Assembly (NCBI RefSeq): GCF_000715075.1
Contig: NC_134089.1
Coordinates: forward strand, 65,516,697-65,580,696
Direction: 5' to 3'
Source: Nicotiana tabacum
Taxonomy: Eukaryota > Streptophyta > Magnoliopsida > Solanales > Solanaceae
Length of the DNA stretch: 64,000 nucleotides
The position numbers were made by a program, and so were the translations under genes. The notes under the pieces are model-generated. The model searched no databases, was not told the DNA's origin, and saw only the letters and a program-made list of their open reading frames with translations. Of this stretch, positions 20,685 to 31,205 are shown one piece after another. Numbering within the stretch: position 1 is the stretch's first letter; every line of letters starts with the position of its first letter.

Positions 20685-20699
20685 CTTATACTCGAGAAG

Positions 20700-21550
20700 C
20701 TAAAAGGCTTGCCTACATTATTCATCAAACACGAACTTAGCATCTTTTTCCAACAACTTGCACAAGGGATTCACTACCTTCGAAAAGTCTTTGATAAATC
20801 TCCGGTAGAACCCCGCATGCCCAAGAAAACTTCGGACTCCCTTGACAGATGAAGGGGGAGGGAGCCTAGAAATCACATCAATTTTTGCTTTGTCTACCTC
20901 AATACCATACTTTGAAATTTTATGCCCAAGAACTATGCCCTCTTCCACCATAAAGTGGAATTTCTCCCAATTGAGAACAAGATTTGTTTCTTCAAAACGG
21001 GCCAAGACCCTATCAAGATTTTTCAAGCACTCATCAAATGAATCCCCCACAACACTAAAGTCATCCATGAATACCTCCAAAATGTCTTCCACCATATCGG
21101 TGAAAATGGACATCATATACCGCTAAAATATAGCCGGTGATTACACAACCCAAAAGGAATCCTAGAAAAAGCAAAGGTGCCATATGGACAAGTGAATGTG
21201 GTCTTCTCCTGATCTTCCGGAGCAATTAAGATTTGGTTGTACCCAGAATACCCATCAAAAAACAGTAGAAGGCACGCCCGACAAGTCGATCTAACATCTA
21301 ATCAAGAAAAGGCAAAGGAAAGTGATCCTTGCGGGTCACTTTATTCAACTTACAGTAGTCCATGCATACCCTCCAACTGGTGACGGTTCTTGTAGGAATC
21401 AACACATTTTGTGAATTTGTAACCTCGGTCATGCCACCCTTCTTCGGTACACATTGCACCGGTAAAGTCCAAGAGCTATCAGAGATGGGGTACATAACCC
21501 CGACATCCAACCACTTGATCACCTCCTTTTTCACAACTTCTTGCATTGCC
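20700..21550 (-). pseudogene. Reverse transcriptase of nested element, broken in the middle
   Basis: The first part (21546-21298) reads KKEVIKWLDVGVMYPISDSS, WRVCMDYCKLNKVTRKDHFP and LPFLD, the RT fingers. The second part (21116-20718) reads VEDILEVFMDDFSVVGDSFD with the catalytic FMDD box, then NLVLNWEKFHFMVEEGIVLG, HKISKYGIEVDKAKIDVISR and RSFLGHAGFYRRFIKDFSKV. The segment between (21297-21117) keeps the D.YSGYNQI and FTCPYGTFAF region in another frame. So all RT blocks remain, split by at least two frameshifts and a stop just before MMSIF. Confidence 0.88.
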
Positions 21551-22144
21551 TAATTCAACCTCCTTTGGTGCTCCAAGGAAGGCTTTGCATCATCTTCCAG
21601 AATAATCTTGTGCATACAGAATGCAGGGCTTATCCCCCGAATATCAGCTAAAGTCCATCCAATTGTCTTTTTCCGCTTTTGAAGTACCTCCAATATGCAT
21701 CAACCTACATATTAGTAAGACAAGAGGAAAAAATAACTGGCAAAGTAGAATTTGAGCCTAAGAACCCATACTTGAGGTACGGAGGTAGTGGTTTCAACTC
21801 CAACACTGGAGGCTCCTCAATTGAAGGTTTAGCTGGTGGAGTTTTTCTATACTCGAGGTCCAAAGATAATTTTCTAGGCTCATAAGAGTAAAAGCCCATT
21901 TCATGTAAAGCATTCACGCACTCCACTCGGCTTGTATCCTCATTGACATCAAGATTCAATAATACGGCCTCCAATGGTTCCTCCACATTGATCATTGTAC
22001 TAGTGTCATCAATTATCACTGTTGTGATAAGGTCCACAAAAGAGCACACCTCGGTGGTGTTGGGATGCTCCATTGATTTGCACACATGAATGACCACTTT
22101 CTCGTCACCCACCTCAAAGGTGAGTTCCCCTTCTTCCACATCAA
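21551..22144 (-). pseudogene. Protease-RT connector of nested element
   Basis: An open minus-strand frame (22139-21705) encodes an acidic, low-complexity connector: MEEGELTFEVGDEKVVIHVC, a serine/threonine-rich stretch, then KLSLDLEYRKTPPAKPSIEE and LKPLPPYLKYGFLGSNSTLP. The last part is the lineage's LELK.LP.HL.Y.FLG motif that precedes RT. The 22139 frame is shifted relative to protease. No catalytic domain is expected here. Confidence 0.7.
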
Positions 22145-22534
22145 CTAAGGCTTTCCCGTAGCAAGGAAAGGTCTCCCCAAAATGATAGGAACTTCATAAT
22201 CTACCTCACAATCCAAGATCACAAAGTCAGCTAGCAAGATAAATTTGTCCACCCGGACAAGCACATCATCAATAATACCTAACGGTCTCTTCATCATTCT
22301 ATCTGCCATTTGTAATCTCATGGAAGTCGGCCTCGACTGCCCAATACCCAAAGTCTTGAAAATGGAATAGGGCATCAAATTGATACTAGCCCCCAAATCA
22401 CATTGAGCTTTAGCAAAATCTGCACTCCCAATGGTGCAAGGAATGATGAAAGCACCAGGATCTTCAAGCTTCGGGGCCATTGAATGCACTATTGCACTAA
22501 CTTGGTGAGTCATCTTTATAGTTTCACAATCCAT
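22145..22534 (-). pseudogene. Aspartic protease of nested element, active site intact
   Basis: The minus-strand frame reads [20 protein letters not shown] then [37 protein letters not shown] and [25 protein letters not shown] is the catalytic triad form of Athila/Tat proteases, and ILGRPFLAT closes the domain. The domain is open throughout and breaks only at its end. It would process the polyprotein. Confidence 0.88.
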
Positions 22535-22537
22535 AGA

Positions 22538-22984
22538 TCACTTCTTTGTTACCAAGTCCTTCATGAAATTAGCATAGCTCGACATTTGTTCAAGAGCCTC
22601 CACCAAAGGCACATTGATGGATAAGCTCTTCATCATGTCAATGAACTTTTTAAACTGATTTTTATTTTTCTGCTTCGCTAGCCTTTGAGGATAAGGCAGA
22701 GGTGGACTTGGCAAAGGAGCCTTGGCTTTAGGCACAACCGACTCCAGCATGTCTATTATGTGTCCCATAGACGGGTTCACATCATTTTGATTTTCCACCT
22801 CGACATCTTGAATATCAATCCTCACTTCTTCATTCACATTTTCACCTACCAAAGGAACTTCATCTTCTTGCAACTCAACATCATCATCCACAACTTGCTT
22901 TTGTTTGGAGGCATGCACATCACCGCCTCTCCCACTTCTTGTTGTTACTGCCATAACATGATTGTTTCCACCCTTTGGGTTCAC
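22538..22984 (-). pseudogene. Gag-Pol linker of nested element
   Basis: This 148-residue minus-strand frame has an acidic middle and the lineage segment LPSPPLPYPQRLAKQKNKNQ, KKFIDMMKSLSINVPLVEAL and YANFMKDLVTKK, which precedes protease. It is continuous with the upstream gag text except for a TAG at about 23046 in place of an expected glutamine. Confidence 0.78.
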
Positions 22985-22999
22985 TACCGTATCGCTTGG

Positions 23000-24562
23000 T
23001 AGCGCGCCCTTAGGGCGAGTATTTACAGACTGTGAGATTTGGCCTAACTACACCTCCAAGTTTCTGATAGAGTTATTGTGGGAAGCCAATTGAGCATCCG
23101 AGTCTGCATTCTTCTTCATCATCTGCTCGAACATGATTTCAATTCTACCCATATCATTGCTAGAAGAACTAGGACCTTGAGATAGAAATGGGGGCAGATT
23201 TTTTAGTTGTTGGTACATTGGGGGCCTTTGAAAGCCTTGTGCCCGATTTTCTTGGTTTCCATTGTTCCATCCACCTTGATTGTTATTACCACCCCAATTG
23301 TTGTTATTACCATTCCAATTTCCTTGGTTGCTTTGATTGTTGTTCTGATTTCCCCAGTTGTTGTTTTGGTTGTTGTTCCCCCAATTACCATTGCCTTTAT
23401 GTTGATTGCCCCAATTGCCTTGGGGTCTCCATTGTTGTTGGTTGAAAGAATTTCCTCTTTGGCCTTAATAATTATTCACGGATTGCACCTCTTCACTTTG
23501 TTCATCATAACCATCATTTTGAAATCCACCACAATCATTATCAAATTGCTCCGAATTCCCTTGTTCTGTTGCCCTCTTTGCCTTTTTTTGTTGACAAGCA
23601 TGTTAACACCCTCCATGGCATTCACTTGGCGCAGATTTTGAACTTGGTGCAACTATGCCTTTGCTAGTTGGTTCATTGTAGTTGTCAACTCAGCTATAGC
23701 CTGCCCATGATCATGTAATTCCTTGTGCAAAGGGATAATCGTGGGGTCACCCTAGGGCACATTAGCTCTACTTTGCCAAGCGGAAGAAGTGTCAGCCATC
23801 TCGTCAAGAATGTCACAAGCCTCATCATATGACAGCTTCATGAAGTTGCCCCTAGCAAGTTGGTTCACTATATATTGGTTTGTTGTATTAATGCCTTGGT
23901 AGAAGTTTTGTTGAATCATTTCCTCAGTCATATCATTGTTGGGGAATTCCTTCACCGTTGTTCTATAACGGTCCCAAATCTCATGCAAAGATTCTGTGGG
24001 CTCTTGCTTGAACGCCAAGATCTCATCTCTCAATGCATCCATACACCCCGGTGAGAAAAATTTTGCAATGAACTTGTCCGCCAACTCATCCCAAGTAGTG
24101 ATGGAATGGTTGGGAAGTCACTCGAGCCAATCCAATGCCTTCCCTCTAAGTGAGAATGGGAAGAGTCTCAACCTAAGAGCATCCTCGGGCATATTAGTTT
24201 GCTTGCTCCCCCAACATGTATTCACGAACCCTTGAGATGTTTGTAAGCATTTTGATTTGCAGCGCCCCTAAAGTAACCACGTTGCTCTAGTAAGGTCAAC
24301 ATCACATTGGTTATTTGAAAATTGCCCGCCGAATTCGGGGTGGGACAATAGCACTTGCATAGTCTTGGTTCGGAAGCACTCTAGGAGCCACTCTTGGAGG
24401 TGGTGGAGGAGGGTCTGGAATATTGTCATTAACATTGGCATTAGCCTGGTGACCTCTACGTTGTACTTGAGGTACAAGAGGCACCTCATCATCTCTGACA
24501 TTATCTACCTCCTCCCCCGCAATCACATTTCCAAGAGGGTCATTGGCGTTATTCGCTGCCAT
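23000..24562 (-). pseudogene. Gag of nested element, frameshifted
   Basis: The start is ATG at 24562 (MAANNANDPLGNVIAGEEVD), followed by an acidic, proline-rich stretch. After frame changes near 24330 and 24240 the core reads LRLRLFPFSLRGKALDWLE, a stop, then WDELADKFIAKFFSPGCMDA, EILAFKQEPTESLHEIWDRY, DMTEEMIQQNFYQGI and LSYDEACDILDEMA. These are the LFPFSL.G.A..WL, W..L...F, F.Q...E.L.E.W.R and GL/GI boxes of Athila/Tat gag. The end is the glycine/asparagine/tryptophan-rich segment (about 23450-23220). Gag forms the particle. Confidence 0.85.
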
Positions 24563-24656
24563 TTGGTACCTGAGTTGTGACATAAACAAAATTAGTAACA
24601 AAGAAGGAAAGAAGAACAATACACAAAACTATTTAAATATATATCCAAAACCGTTA

Positions 24657-24681
24657 GCTCCCCGGCAATGACGCTAAAAAG
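24657..24681 (-). other. Primer-binding site of nested element
   Basis: On the minus strand, right after the LTR end, TTTTTAGCGTCATTGCCGGG leads to GAGCTAACGG. It aligns with the Athila/Tat TGGCGCCGTTGCCGGGGA type site with several changes. Confidence 0.7.
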
Positions 24682-25621
24682 TGATCGAAGCCTACCCTGC
24701 ACTACTATTGAGTAGCAATAGAGGGTCGAAGCAGCTTTTACCCGATTTAGGGTCGGGATCAATTTCTACAGAGAGCTAGATGTTGGAGTCGGGTATCTAT
24801 ATAATTTAGAGTTGGGTATGTGTTCCAAATTACACTTCTAAATATTTTTAGGTTTTTGTTTTACTTCTACTTTTATCAAACTACAATGGTAAATTAAACT
24901 AGAATAAGCTAAGAGTAAAATGTTGCGGGTTGTTCAAATGGTTTAAAAGGCACTAGGGTAGTGACTTTCGCCTAGGTGGTCAATTGACGGATACTTGAGT
25001 CTAAGGCATGATTGACATATTTGGGGAGTATGATATAACTGTTGCACGATTTTACTCACTGTACACCTCTCAGTAGTTCAAGTGATTTTGCCCGAATTGA
25101 CTTTCTCGAGACCAATTGGGTATGCAAATTTGCACAAGCAATCAAGGTTCAAGTCGGGTATTACTCTCTCGAGGTTTAACCCTTTAATTAGGGATATCAA
25201 TATCTTGAGTACGCCCAAATTCCTTGTTGGACCAATTTCAGAGACTCAGGCTCTCTTTCTCAAGAAGAGCTCAAGTCAACTAAACACAAACTAGTATTTG
25301 TAACCACTAATACAACAATTAAACATGAAATTAGCCCAAATATCAAACACCCATAGTCAATCTAGCCCTAAAACACAAGACACATCAATCATCCACACTA
25401 GGGTTGAGCCACAACCCTAGCTTATGGGTATAAATACTCATAATTAAAGAAGAAAAGCAAGAAATAGATGAAGAAAAACTCATATTAATAAATTACTAAA
25501 TGAACCAAGAAGATTCAATGTTGAAATGTAGCTAAACTTACTCAAAACAACTAAAACTATGAAGTCACGAGCACAGCTCTGAATAGAAAACTATCTGATA
25601 ACCTAAAAATGGGAAAAGAAG

Positions 25622-25630
25622 CTATTTATA
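25622..25630 (-). promoter_or_regulatory. LTR TATA box of nested element
   Basis: TATAAATAG on the minus strand, about 35 bases downstream of the last array unit. Its context matches the internal candidate at 18464-18456. Confidence 0.6.
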
Positions 25631-25659
25631 CTAAGCTGAAAAATCTGGACAAAAATACC

Positions 25660-26010
25660 ACTGCGGGGCTAGTGCAGACCGCACAAAATCACGTGCGACC
25701 GCACTAAGGCTCTTGACATAAAAATCCATCTCTCTGAACTCAGGCAATGTGGATCACACAGAATGGAGTGCGACCGCGGAGGCTTCTAGTGTGGTCCGCA
25801 TGAAATGGAGCGCGGACCGCATTAACTTGAAAATCAAAACTAGCAACTCTCTGATCCTTCTTACTGCGGACCGCACTAAATTGAGTACGACTGCATTGAT
25901 CCCAGTGCAGATCGCACAAAACCTAGTGCGGCTGCATTGCCCTTTTTGCCTGAATATCATACTCTCTGAACCTCACTTGTGCGGACCGCACAGAATGGTG
26001 TGCGGCCGCA
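25660..26010 (-). repeat. GCGGACCGCA array in U3 of nested element
   Basis: About ten motifs: GTGCAGACCGCACAAAAT, GTGCGACCGCACTA, GTGGATCACACAGAATGG, GTGCGACCGCGG, GTGGTCCGCATGAAATGG, GCGCGGACCGCATT, CTGCGGACCGCACTAAAT, GTGCAGATCGCACAAAAC, GTGCGGCTGCATT, GTGCGGACCGCACAGAATG, GTGCGGCCGCACT. They come in pairs: a perfect palindrome, an AAATG-like spacer, then a second GCGG...CGCA. Confidence 0.88.
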
Positions 26011-26216
26011 CTGGCCTTGTTTTGTCTGAGCTTTGTCTTGTCTTGATACTTGTGCAAGTTTCACTCCTTTTGAGTTTATCTTTGACATCTTGTCACCTTA
26101 TTGATCAAACCTGCAATCAAGCACAATTTGTGAGCCTTTGGGACTATTTTGTACACATTTCTAATCAAAACTTAAGCAAAAAGGAGTATAAAATGTAGCA
26201 AAATCCCTAGTTATCA

Positions 26217-26221
26217 CTTAT
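26217..26221. repeat. Target site duplication CTTAT, right copy
   Basis: Identical to 14858-14862 and directly outside the LTR end. Confidence 0.95.
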
Positions 26222-26554
26222 GAGAATGCAACCATGTATATAGAAAGAATGAATTGTGTTCAAGACAACAAGATCTTGAAGTAGTAATTCAAATCCAATG
26301 ACTTGGTCTTACTCTTCAACTCAAGGTTGAAGTTCTTTTAGGGCGAACTCAAATCCAAATAGTCTGGCCTATTCAAAGTTGTTAGTGTGTCTTCCTATGG
26401 CACTATTGAATTAGAATTCGAGGATGGGACTCAAACCTTCAAATTAAATGGCCAAAGGGTGAAGTATTACCTAGGAACTATTGGAGAAAGGCAACTGGTA
26501 GAACAATTCAAACTCAAAGATGGTCTTGCAACAACCCCCACCACTGAACTATAA
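26222..26554 (+). pseudogene. Integrase C-terminal end of plus-strand element, resumed
   Basis: The frame continues from 14862: HAY, then ENATMYIERMNCVQDNKILK before a stop. In another frame SKWSGLFKVVSVSSYGTIEL, EFEDGTQTFKLNGQRVKYYL and GTIGERQLVEQFKLKDGLAT run to a TAA at 26552-26554. This is the same SH3-like integrase tail as in the nested element (R.FPGKL.SKW.GPF, NG.RVK.Y.G). It confirms that the nested element split one integrase gene. Confidence 0.85.
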
Positions 26555-27173
26555 GGTGGGTTGATAGTAGCAATTAGATATAAACAAGGGCAATATGTTC
26601 TATTCAAGAAAGAATTTGTGCAGCGTTCAAGGAGGGTATAATCACTATGTTCCCAAATATTCCTCCAAGTCGTCCTGAATCCTACACTACAACCCGTGAA
26701 AAGTCATTTTTGATCTACATCCAATTATTCCTGAGCTAGCAATGAGTTAAAATAAGGGCAAACATATGGATTGATACTTTTAGCACTTAGCTTTCTTTTT
26801 TAGGACAAGAGTGTTTGATTGTATCCCCTGTACATATTTGTATTTGTTGAGTTGGCAATTTTCTTTGTTGTGAGCATGCATGAATTAAAAGAGTTAGTGG
26901 AAGTTAGGCTTCTGGAAGTAGGATGCAAGTGCATATATAGCTATTAGTAGCACTCTGTCATTTCTTTTGAGGCTCGAAGGTCACAAACTAATTATTTGAA
27001 CAGTTAAACAATCTATCTTTGATGAAGGGTGAAAAGAGGAAGTTACATGCTTGTAAGCTAACCGTCAACACCATTCATAGTCATTGTTGTATTGCGATCA
27101 CTCAGAAGTAGATTAGTATTTAGTAGGGGGAATTCTTAGTTGCTTGAGGACAAGCAATAGTCTAAGTTGGGGA
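26555..27173 (+). other. 3' non-coding region and polypurine tract of plus-strand element
   Basis: No coding signal. Near the end GGACAAGCAATAGTCTAAGT followed by TGGGGA (27149-27173) is the Athila/Tat phrase GAGGACAAGCAA...TAAG.TGGGGG that leads into the 3' LTR. At about 620 bases this region is much shorter than the corresponding one in the nested element and lacks an extra ORF. Confidence 0.7.
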
Positions 27174-28584
27174 TGTTGATGCGCAGTAGAAATGCGGCAC
27201 TTTCGATACTAATTACATAGATTTTAGCTCATCTTTTAAAGCATTGTGACTCACTTTTTATATAGTTTTGGTATTTTGCAGGAAACCCGACTTGAAGACT
27301 CAATAACATGAAAAAGATGACAAAAACCATGAACAAGGAAGAAATTCGATAGCTTTGAGGCTGCAGAAGTGATGTGCGGACCGCAGACCCATTGTAGAGG
27401 CAACCAGACCATCCCAGTCTTAAAGACCTAAAAATGCGATCAATATGAGGATGCATAACTCATATGTGGATTGCATAGTTGTCTCACAATACAAGCAAAG
27501 TTCTAATGGATATGAATCTACAATCAACTATGCGACCACATAATCATTATGCTGACCACAGACCTGTTATGCGACGTAAAACTAGAAAGCTTGGAATTCA
27601 AATGTGCGGTAATGTTACGGATGTGCAGACCGTGGATCAATTACGTAGTCCAGTCTGCGGTCGTGAAGCTATTCTATAGAGGTATTTTTGTCACATTTTG
27701 TCTATAAATTTTAGACCATTATAAATAGAATGACTAGGGTTTTGTGGGGTATCTTGTTTGAAAAAAGAGGCTACACTTAGAGCATTGAATACACCATTAT
27801 TTTAGAGCTTATTGAGAGAGATTCCAAGACTTTGTCCTCTTTGTAAGCTTTTAATACTTTATTTATTGCTTTGTTATTGTATTCTAGTATGAGTAGCTAA
27901 CTTCAAATACTAAGGTTGTGGACCCTAAGTGGGTGTAATGTTAATGGGTCTTTACCATTGAATATATATATAATAGTTGGTTGATTACTATTCATTTCTC
28001 ATGCTTCATTTATGGTTGATGGTTGCAAACATTGACTAGTGCCATTTTACTCAATATTACTTGGAAAAGTGGGTTAGGGTTTGGTAGAATTAAATAACAA
28101 GAACTCAAGGCTTTAAACCTTGTTTAATAGAATCACTTAGGAATAAGTGTGTTATGCATGGCATAAATTGGTTGTTCTTAATTGTGACTCTTTTATATTT
28201 GGGAAACAAATAAATAGGAAATACTACCTTGTTATTGGAAAATATTGGGTAGTCATTTAGGAACCATTTGCATATCAAAGGACATTCCATTTGAAATATA
28301 TCATATTAATACCGATAGCATTACATTCCATTGACGGGACACAACCTTGGCTTCTTAATCAAATTAATCAATTCTCTTAACAAAATAGCTTTTCTTAACA
28401 ATTCACAATTACAAAGTTGTTTTCAAACTAACGAAGTGGAATTATGGCATAAGTCAAGTTACGTATTGCTCAAGTAACCTTTTCACATATATTCCCTATG
28501 GTATTCGACCCCAACCTAGTTAGGTTATTATATTTGACATCGACCGTCTTACACAATTTACATAGGTGTAATTTGAGTGTACCA
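27174..28584 (+). repeat. 3' LTR of plus-strand Athila/Tat-like element
   Basis: Direct partner of 7024-8424. It starts TGTTGATGCGCAG right after the polypurine tract and ends GAGTGTACCA. It contains a decayed GCGG array (27358-27665) and TATAAATAG at 27720. It is followed at once by GTACCTGAGCC, the remaining PBS of the outer element. Confidence 0.9.
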
Positions 28585-28775
28585 GTACCTGAGCCTAAGT
28601 TCATAGGTTCCACGAGTCATGAGCGAGTCTAGTAGAGTTTTGCACATGTAAGCATTTATACTTATCTTTCAGAGGATACAAGACTTTTATGAAAACTTAC
28701 CTTTCTTTTAGTCTATACCATGCCGATTTATTTTTATTCTAGAGCTTAAAATCTTTGCTCTTTTATTCTCTAATA

Positions 28776-30140
28776 GATGGTGAAGTCACGTTCTTCTAGT
28801 ATAGTTGGGCAGGCTCTAGTACCCCAGGCTAGAGCTGTGAGAGGTTGGGGCCAAGGCAGAGGCTGAAGAGGGGCACACATTGCAATTAGAGGCCCTGCTA
28901 GAGCAGCCACTATGGATCCACCAATAGCTCCCACCCATGAGCAAATTCCTGATTTATTTGAGTTGGTGGGACCAGATCAGGCTCTAGAGGGACTTGTTGC
29001 TACAGCTGGACTTCGGGAGATTTTGGCTCAGATTTTGATCATCTATACGAGTTTAGATTAGAAGGGCATGATCCATGTTTCTCAAGCTACCTCACAGGCT
29101 AGGGGAGGAGTCTAGACTCCCACTGCATATACACCAAAGAAATTGACTCGCGGTTATCAACCACCTAAAGTTCTATCGGTGCAACTAGTCATTGCGGTGC
29201 AGCCCAAGATTAGACCTTCCTTGACTGCAGAGGAGAAAAAGTGGCTAGATATAGTTTAGAAACTTCATCCTCCTTATTTTAGTGGAGAGTCTACTAAGGA
29301 TGCACTGGATTTTCTTGATTAATTTCATTGGATTCCACACACTTTGGGTCTAGTGGACTCAAATGGGGTTGACTTTACTACCTTCCAGTTGTCAGGGTAG
29401 ACTTATGAGTTGAGTAGACTAGCTGGTGAATCACGAAATACTTGGTCTCAGTTATCTTTTCTCTTATCGGATAATTTTATACCACAGACTTGCAGAGATA
29501 AGTTGTACAGTAAAATTGAGTATCTATACGAAAAGGGCTTGACTGTGATCTAGTATGATATGAGGTTCAGTGAGTTAGCTCGTCATGCTATTTTTTTGGT
29601 CCCTAATGAAAGGGAGAGAGTCGGGAGATTCATTGAGGGCCTCATTCGATATTGTATGGCCCGAGAGGCCGAGAAGGATACTAGTTTTCATCAGGTAGTT
29701 GAGATATTTAGGTACTTAGAGTGTGTTCGCAGGCAGGAACGAGAGGAGAGTGAGGCCAAGAGGCCTCGTGGTTTGGGTGGAGCCTCATCTAGAGGCCAGG
29801 AACATCACAGTAGATGCCGTCATTTAAGACCCGCTCAGGTAGCTCATCATATTTCTCGTGGTTCTTTAGTCAGCCATAGTTCTTACAGTGCTCTTCTAGT
29901 CCAGTCATCTTTTAGTTTATTTCCATGTACAGAGTTCATACTGTGCTCTGTCTATCCAGGGTTCTTTGGGTGGGTATTCAGGTTTTCAAGGGCAGCCACA
30001 GTGCCAGCAGCCTCGCCAAAGGAAGAGTTGATTTAAGTCTGGAGACTTGAGTCATATCAAGAGGGATTGCCCCATGTTTCTTAGTAGTGTACCACATCAG
30101 GGCAACCAGTCCATGGTTCCAACACCAACAATTATCACCA
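28776..30140 (+). pseudogene. Gag of Tekay-like host element, many stops
   Basis: The frame starts ATG 28776 (MVKSRSSSIVGQALVPQARA). In-frame stops, mostly TAG/TGA where CAG/CGA or TGG would be expected, interrupt it. Core text is TAEEKKWLDIV, LHPPYFSGESTKDALDFLD, TTFQLSG, TWSQLSFLLSDNFIPQ, then MRFSELARHAIFLVPNERER and VGRFIEGLIRYCMAREAEKD. These are the gag boxes of chromovirus-like Ty3 elements (F.G.....A..F, F..L.RHA.....E...R..RFI.GL). A zinc-knuckle remnant, GDLSHIKRDCP, lies near 30040. Decay is heavier than in the inner elements, as expected for the oldest layer. Confidence 0.82.
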
Positions 30141-30262
30141 CTCGCACGATCATCTAGGTTTGAAGCCCAGTATGCTCAAGGCTGCCATAGAGGGGGAGAT
30201 CAGTCAGGTGGAGGACATGCCCGATGTTAACATTCCTGCCATGCTAGAGGCAGTCAGATGTT

Positions 30263-30600
30263 GTGATCACATGTATTGTTTCAGTGTTACACAGAGATGC
30301 TTTTGTATTATTTGACCCTAGTTCCACTTATTCTTATGTGTTATTATACTTTGCTCCTTATTTGGATTTGCCTTGTGGTTCCCTTAATATTCCTCTTCAT
30401 GTGTCTATACTAGTTGGTGATTCTATTATGTTAGATCGTGTGTATCATTCTTGTGCGGTCATTGGGGGTTATGAGACTATGATTGATCTTATTTTGCTTA
30501 ATATGGTTGATTTTGAGGTGATTTTTGGTATGGTTTGGTTGTCCCCGTATCATCCTATATTGATTGTCACACTAAGACCATAACATTAGCTAGGGTTTTC
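30263..30600 (+). pseudogene. Aspartic protease of Tekay-like host element
   Basis: The open frame of about 106 residues has HRDAFVLFDPSSTYSYVLLY, where D-P-S-S replaces the usual D-P-G-S, so the catalytic glycine is changed. VSILVGDSIMLDRVYHSCAV and VDFEVIFGMVWLSPYHPIL (normally GMDWL) follow in the family order. A stop soon after LRP ends the frame. It follows the zinc knuckle and precedes RT. Confidence 0.82.
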
Positions 30601-31205
30601 GAGGTTAGAACAAAGGGGTTCGCTTGGTGACACCCCGAGTAAAATGATTTAATTTCCGAAGGTTCATTAGATGGTTGAGAATGGATGTTTGGTGTACCTG
30701 GCCTTTGTGAGAGATATTAGTGTTGATACTCTTATTGTTGAGTCACTCCAGTAGTGAAGGAGTTTTCTGATGTGTTTCCAGCAAACCTACCGAGCTTACC
30801 TTTTGATAGGGATATGAATTTTAGTATTGATCTTGTGCTGGATACTCAGTCCATATCTATATCATCATATTGCATGGCTCTAGCGGAGTTAAAGGAATTG
30901 AAGGAACAATTGATGGATAGGGGTTTAATCAGGCCGAGCGTTTTGCCTTGGGGTTCACATGTATTATTTGTGACGAAAAAGGATGGCTCTAAGAGAATGT
31001 GTATGGACTATTAGTAGTTGAACAATGTTACCATCAATAACAAGCATTCATTGCCTTACATTTATGATTTGTTTTATCAACTTCAAGGTGTTAGGGTGTT
31101 CTCAAAGATTGACGTGAAATCTAGTTATCATTAGTTGAAGATCATGGCTTCGAATATTCATATGATGGCTTTCAGGACCCGCTATGGGCATTGTGAGTTC
31201 TTAGT
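30601..31205 (+). pseudogene. Reverse transcriptase start of Tekay-like host element, cut by LTR
   Basis: After a decayed linker, 30754-31014 is open: [60 protein letters not shown] and [20 protein letters not shown] then sits in place of the expected glutamine-like residue. The text goes on [57 protein letters not shown] and is cut at 31205, before the YxDD box. The cut is the insertion point of the LTR beginning TGTCACGACCC. Confidence 0.85.

Larger units (their letters stand above)
14863..26216 (-). mobile_element. Nested Athila/Tat-like Ty3 element, minus strand, with extra 3' ORF
   Basis: An 11.35 kb insertion with TSD CTTAT on both sides. On the minus strand it runs 5' LTR (26216-24682), PBS, gag, protease, RT, RNase H, integrase, a non-coding promoter-like region (18900-17700), an extra ORF (17687-15920), a purine-rich tract and a truncated 3' LTR (15230-14863). 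The 5' LTR is 1,535 bases but only the last 368 of the 3' LTR are present, so a deletion removed the start of the 3' LTR. The pol frames are less decayed than those of the plus-strand element around it, as expected from the younger insertion. Confidence 0.92.
24682..26216 (-). repeat. 5' LTR of nested element
   Basis: The 1,535-base LTR starts TGATAACTAGGGATTTTGCT on the minus strand and ends ...CTTCGATCA. U3 has a GCGG array (about 25675-26010), then TATAAATAG at 25630-25622. The part 24682-25050 is duplicated in the truncated 3' LTR. Confidence 0.93.
7024..28584 (+). mobile_element. Athila/Tat-like Ty3 element, plus strand, interrupted by two insertions
   Basis: Direct LTRs (7024-8424 and 27174-28584) flank a PBS of the TGGCGCC type, gag, protease, RT, RNase H and integrase in plus orientation, a short 3' non-coding region and a polypurine tract. 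Removing the inserted solo LTR (12401-13838) and the inserted minus-strand element (14863-26216) leaves about 8.8 kb. Left and right 5 bp flanks do not match, but the outer sequence continues sensibly (LTR end at 7020, PBS from 28585), so the element lies inside the PBS of the Tekay-like host. All coding parts carry stops or frameshifts. There is no large extra ORF after integrase, unlike the minus-strand relative nested in it. Confidence 0.85.
28585..31205 (+). mobile_element. Interior of the plus-strand Tekay-like host element
   Basis: It starts GTACCTGAGCCTAAGTTCAT, which aligns with the PBS and leader of the LARD element read on its own strand (GTACCAGAGCCTAGGTTACA, then CACGAGTCATGA). 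Then come gag, protease and RT in plus orientation. The LTR end at 7020 is its left part, so the 21.6 kb Athila/Tat-like element inserted within the PBS. The interior stops at 31205, in RT, where a minus-oriented LTR begins. Confidence 0.8.
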
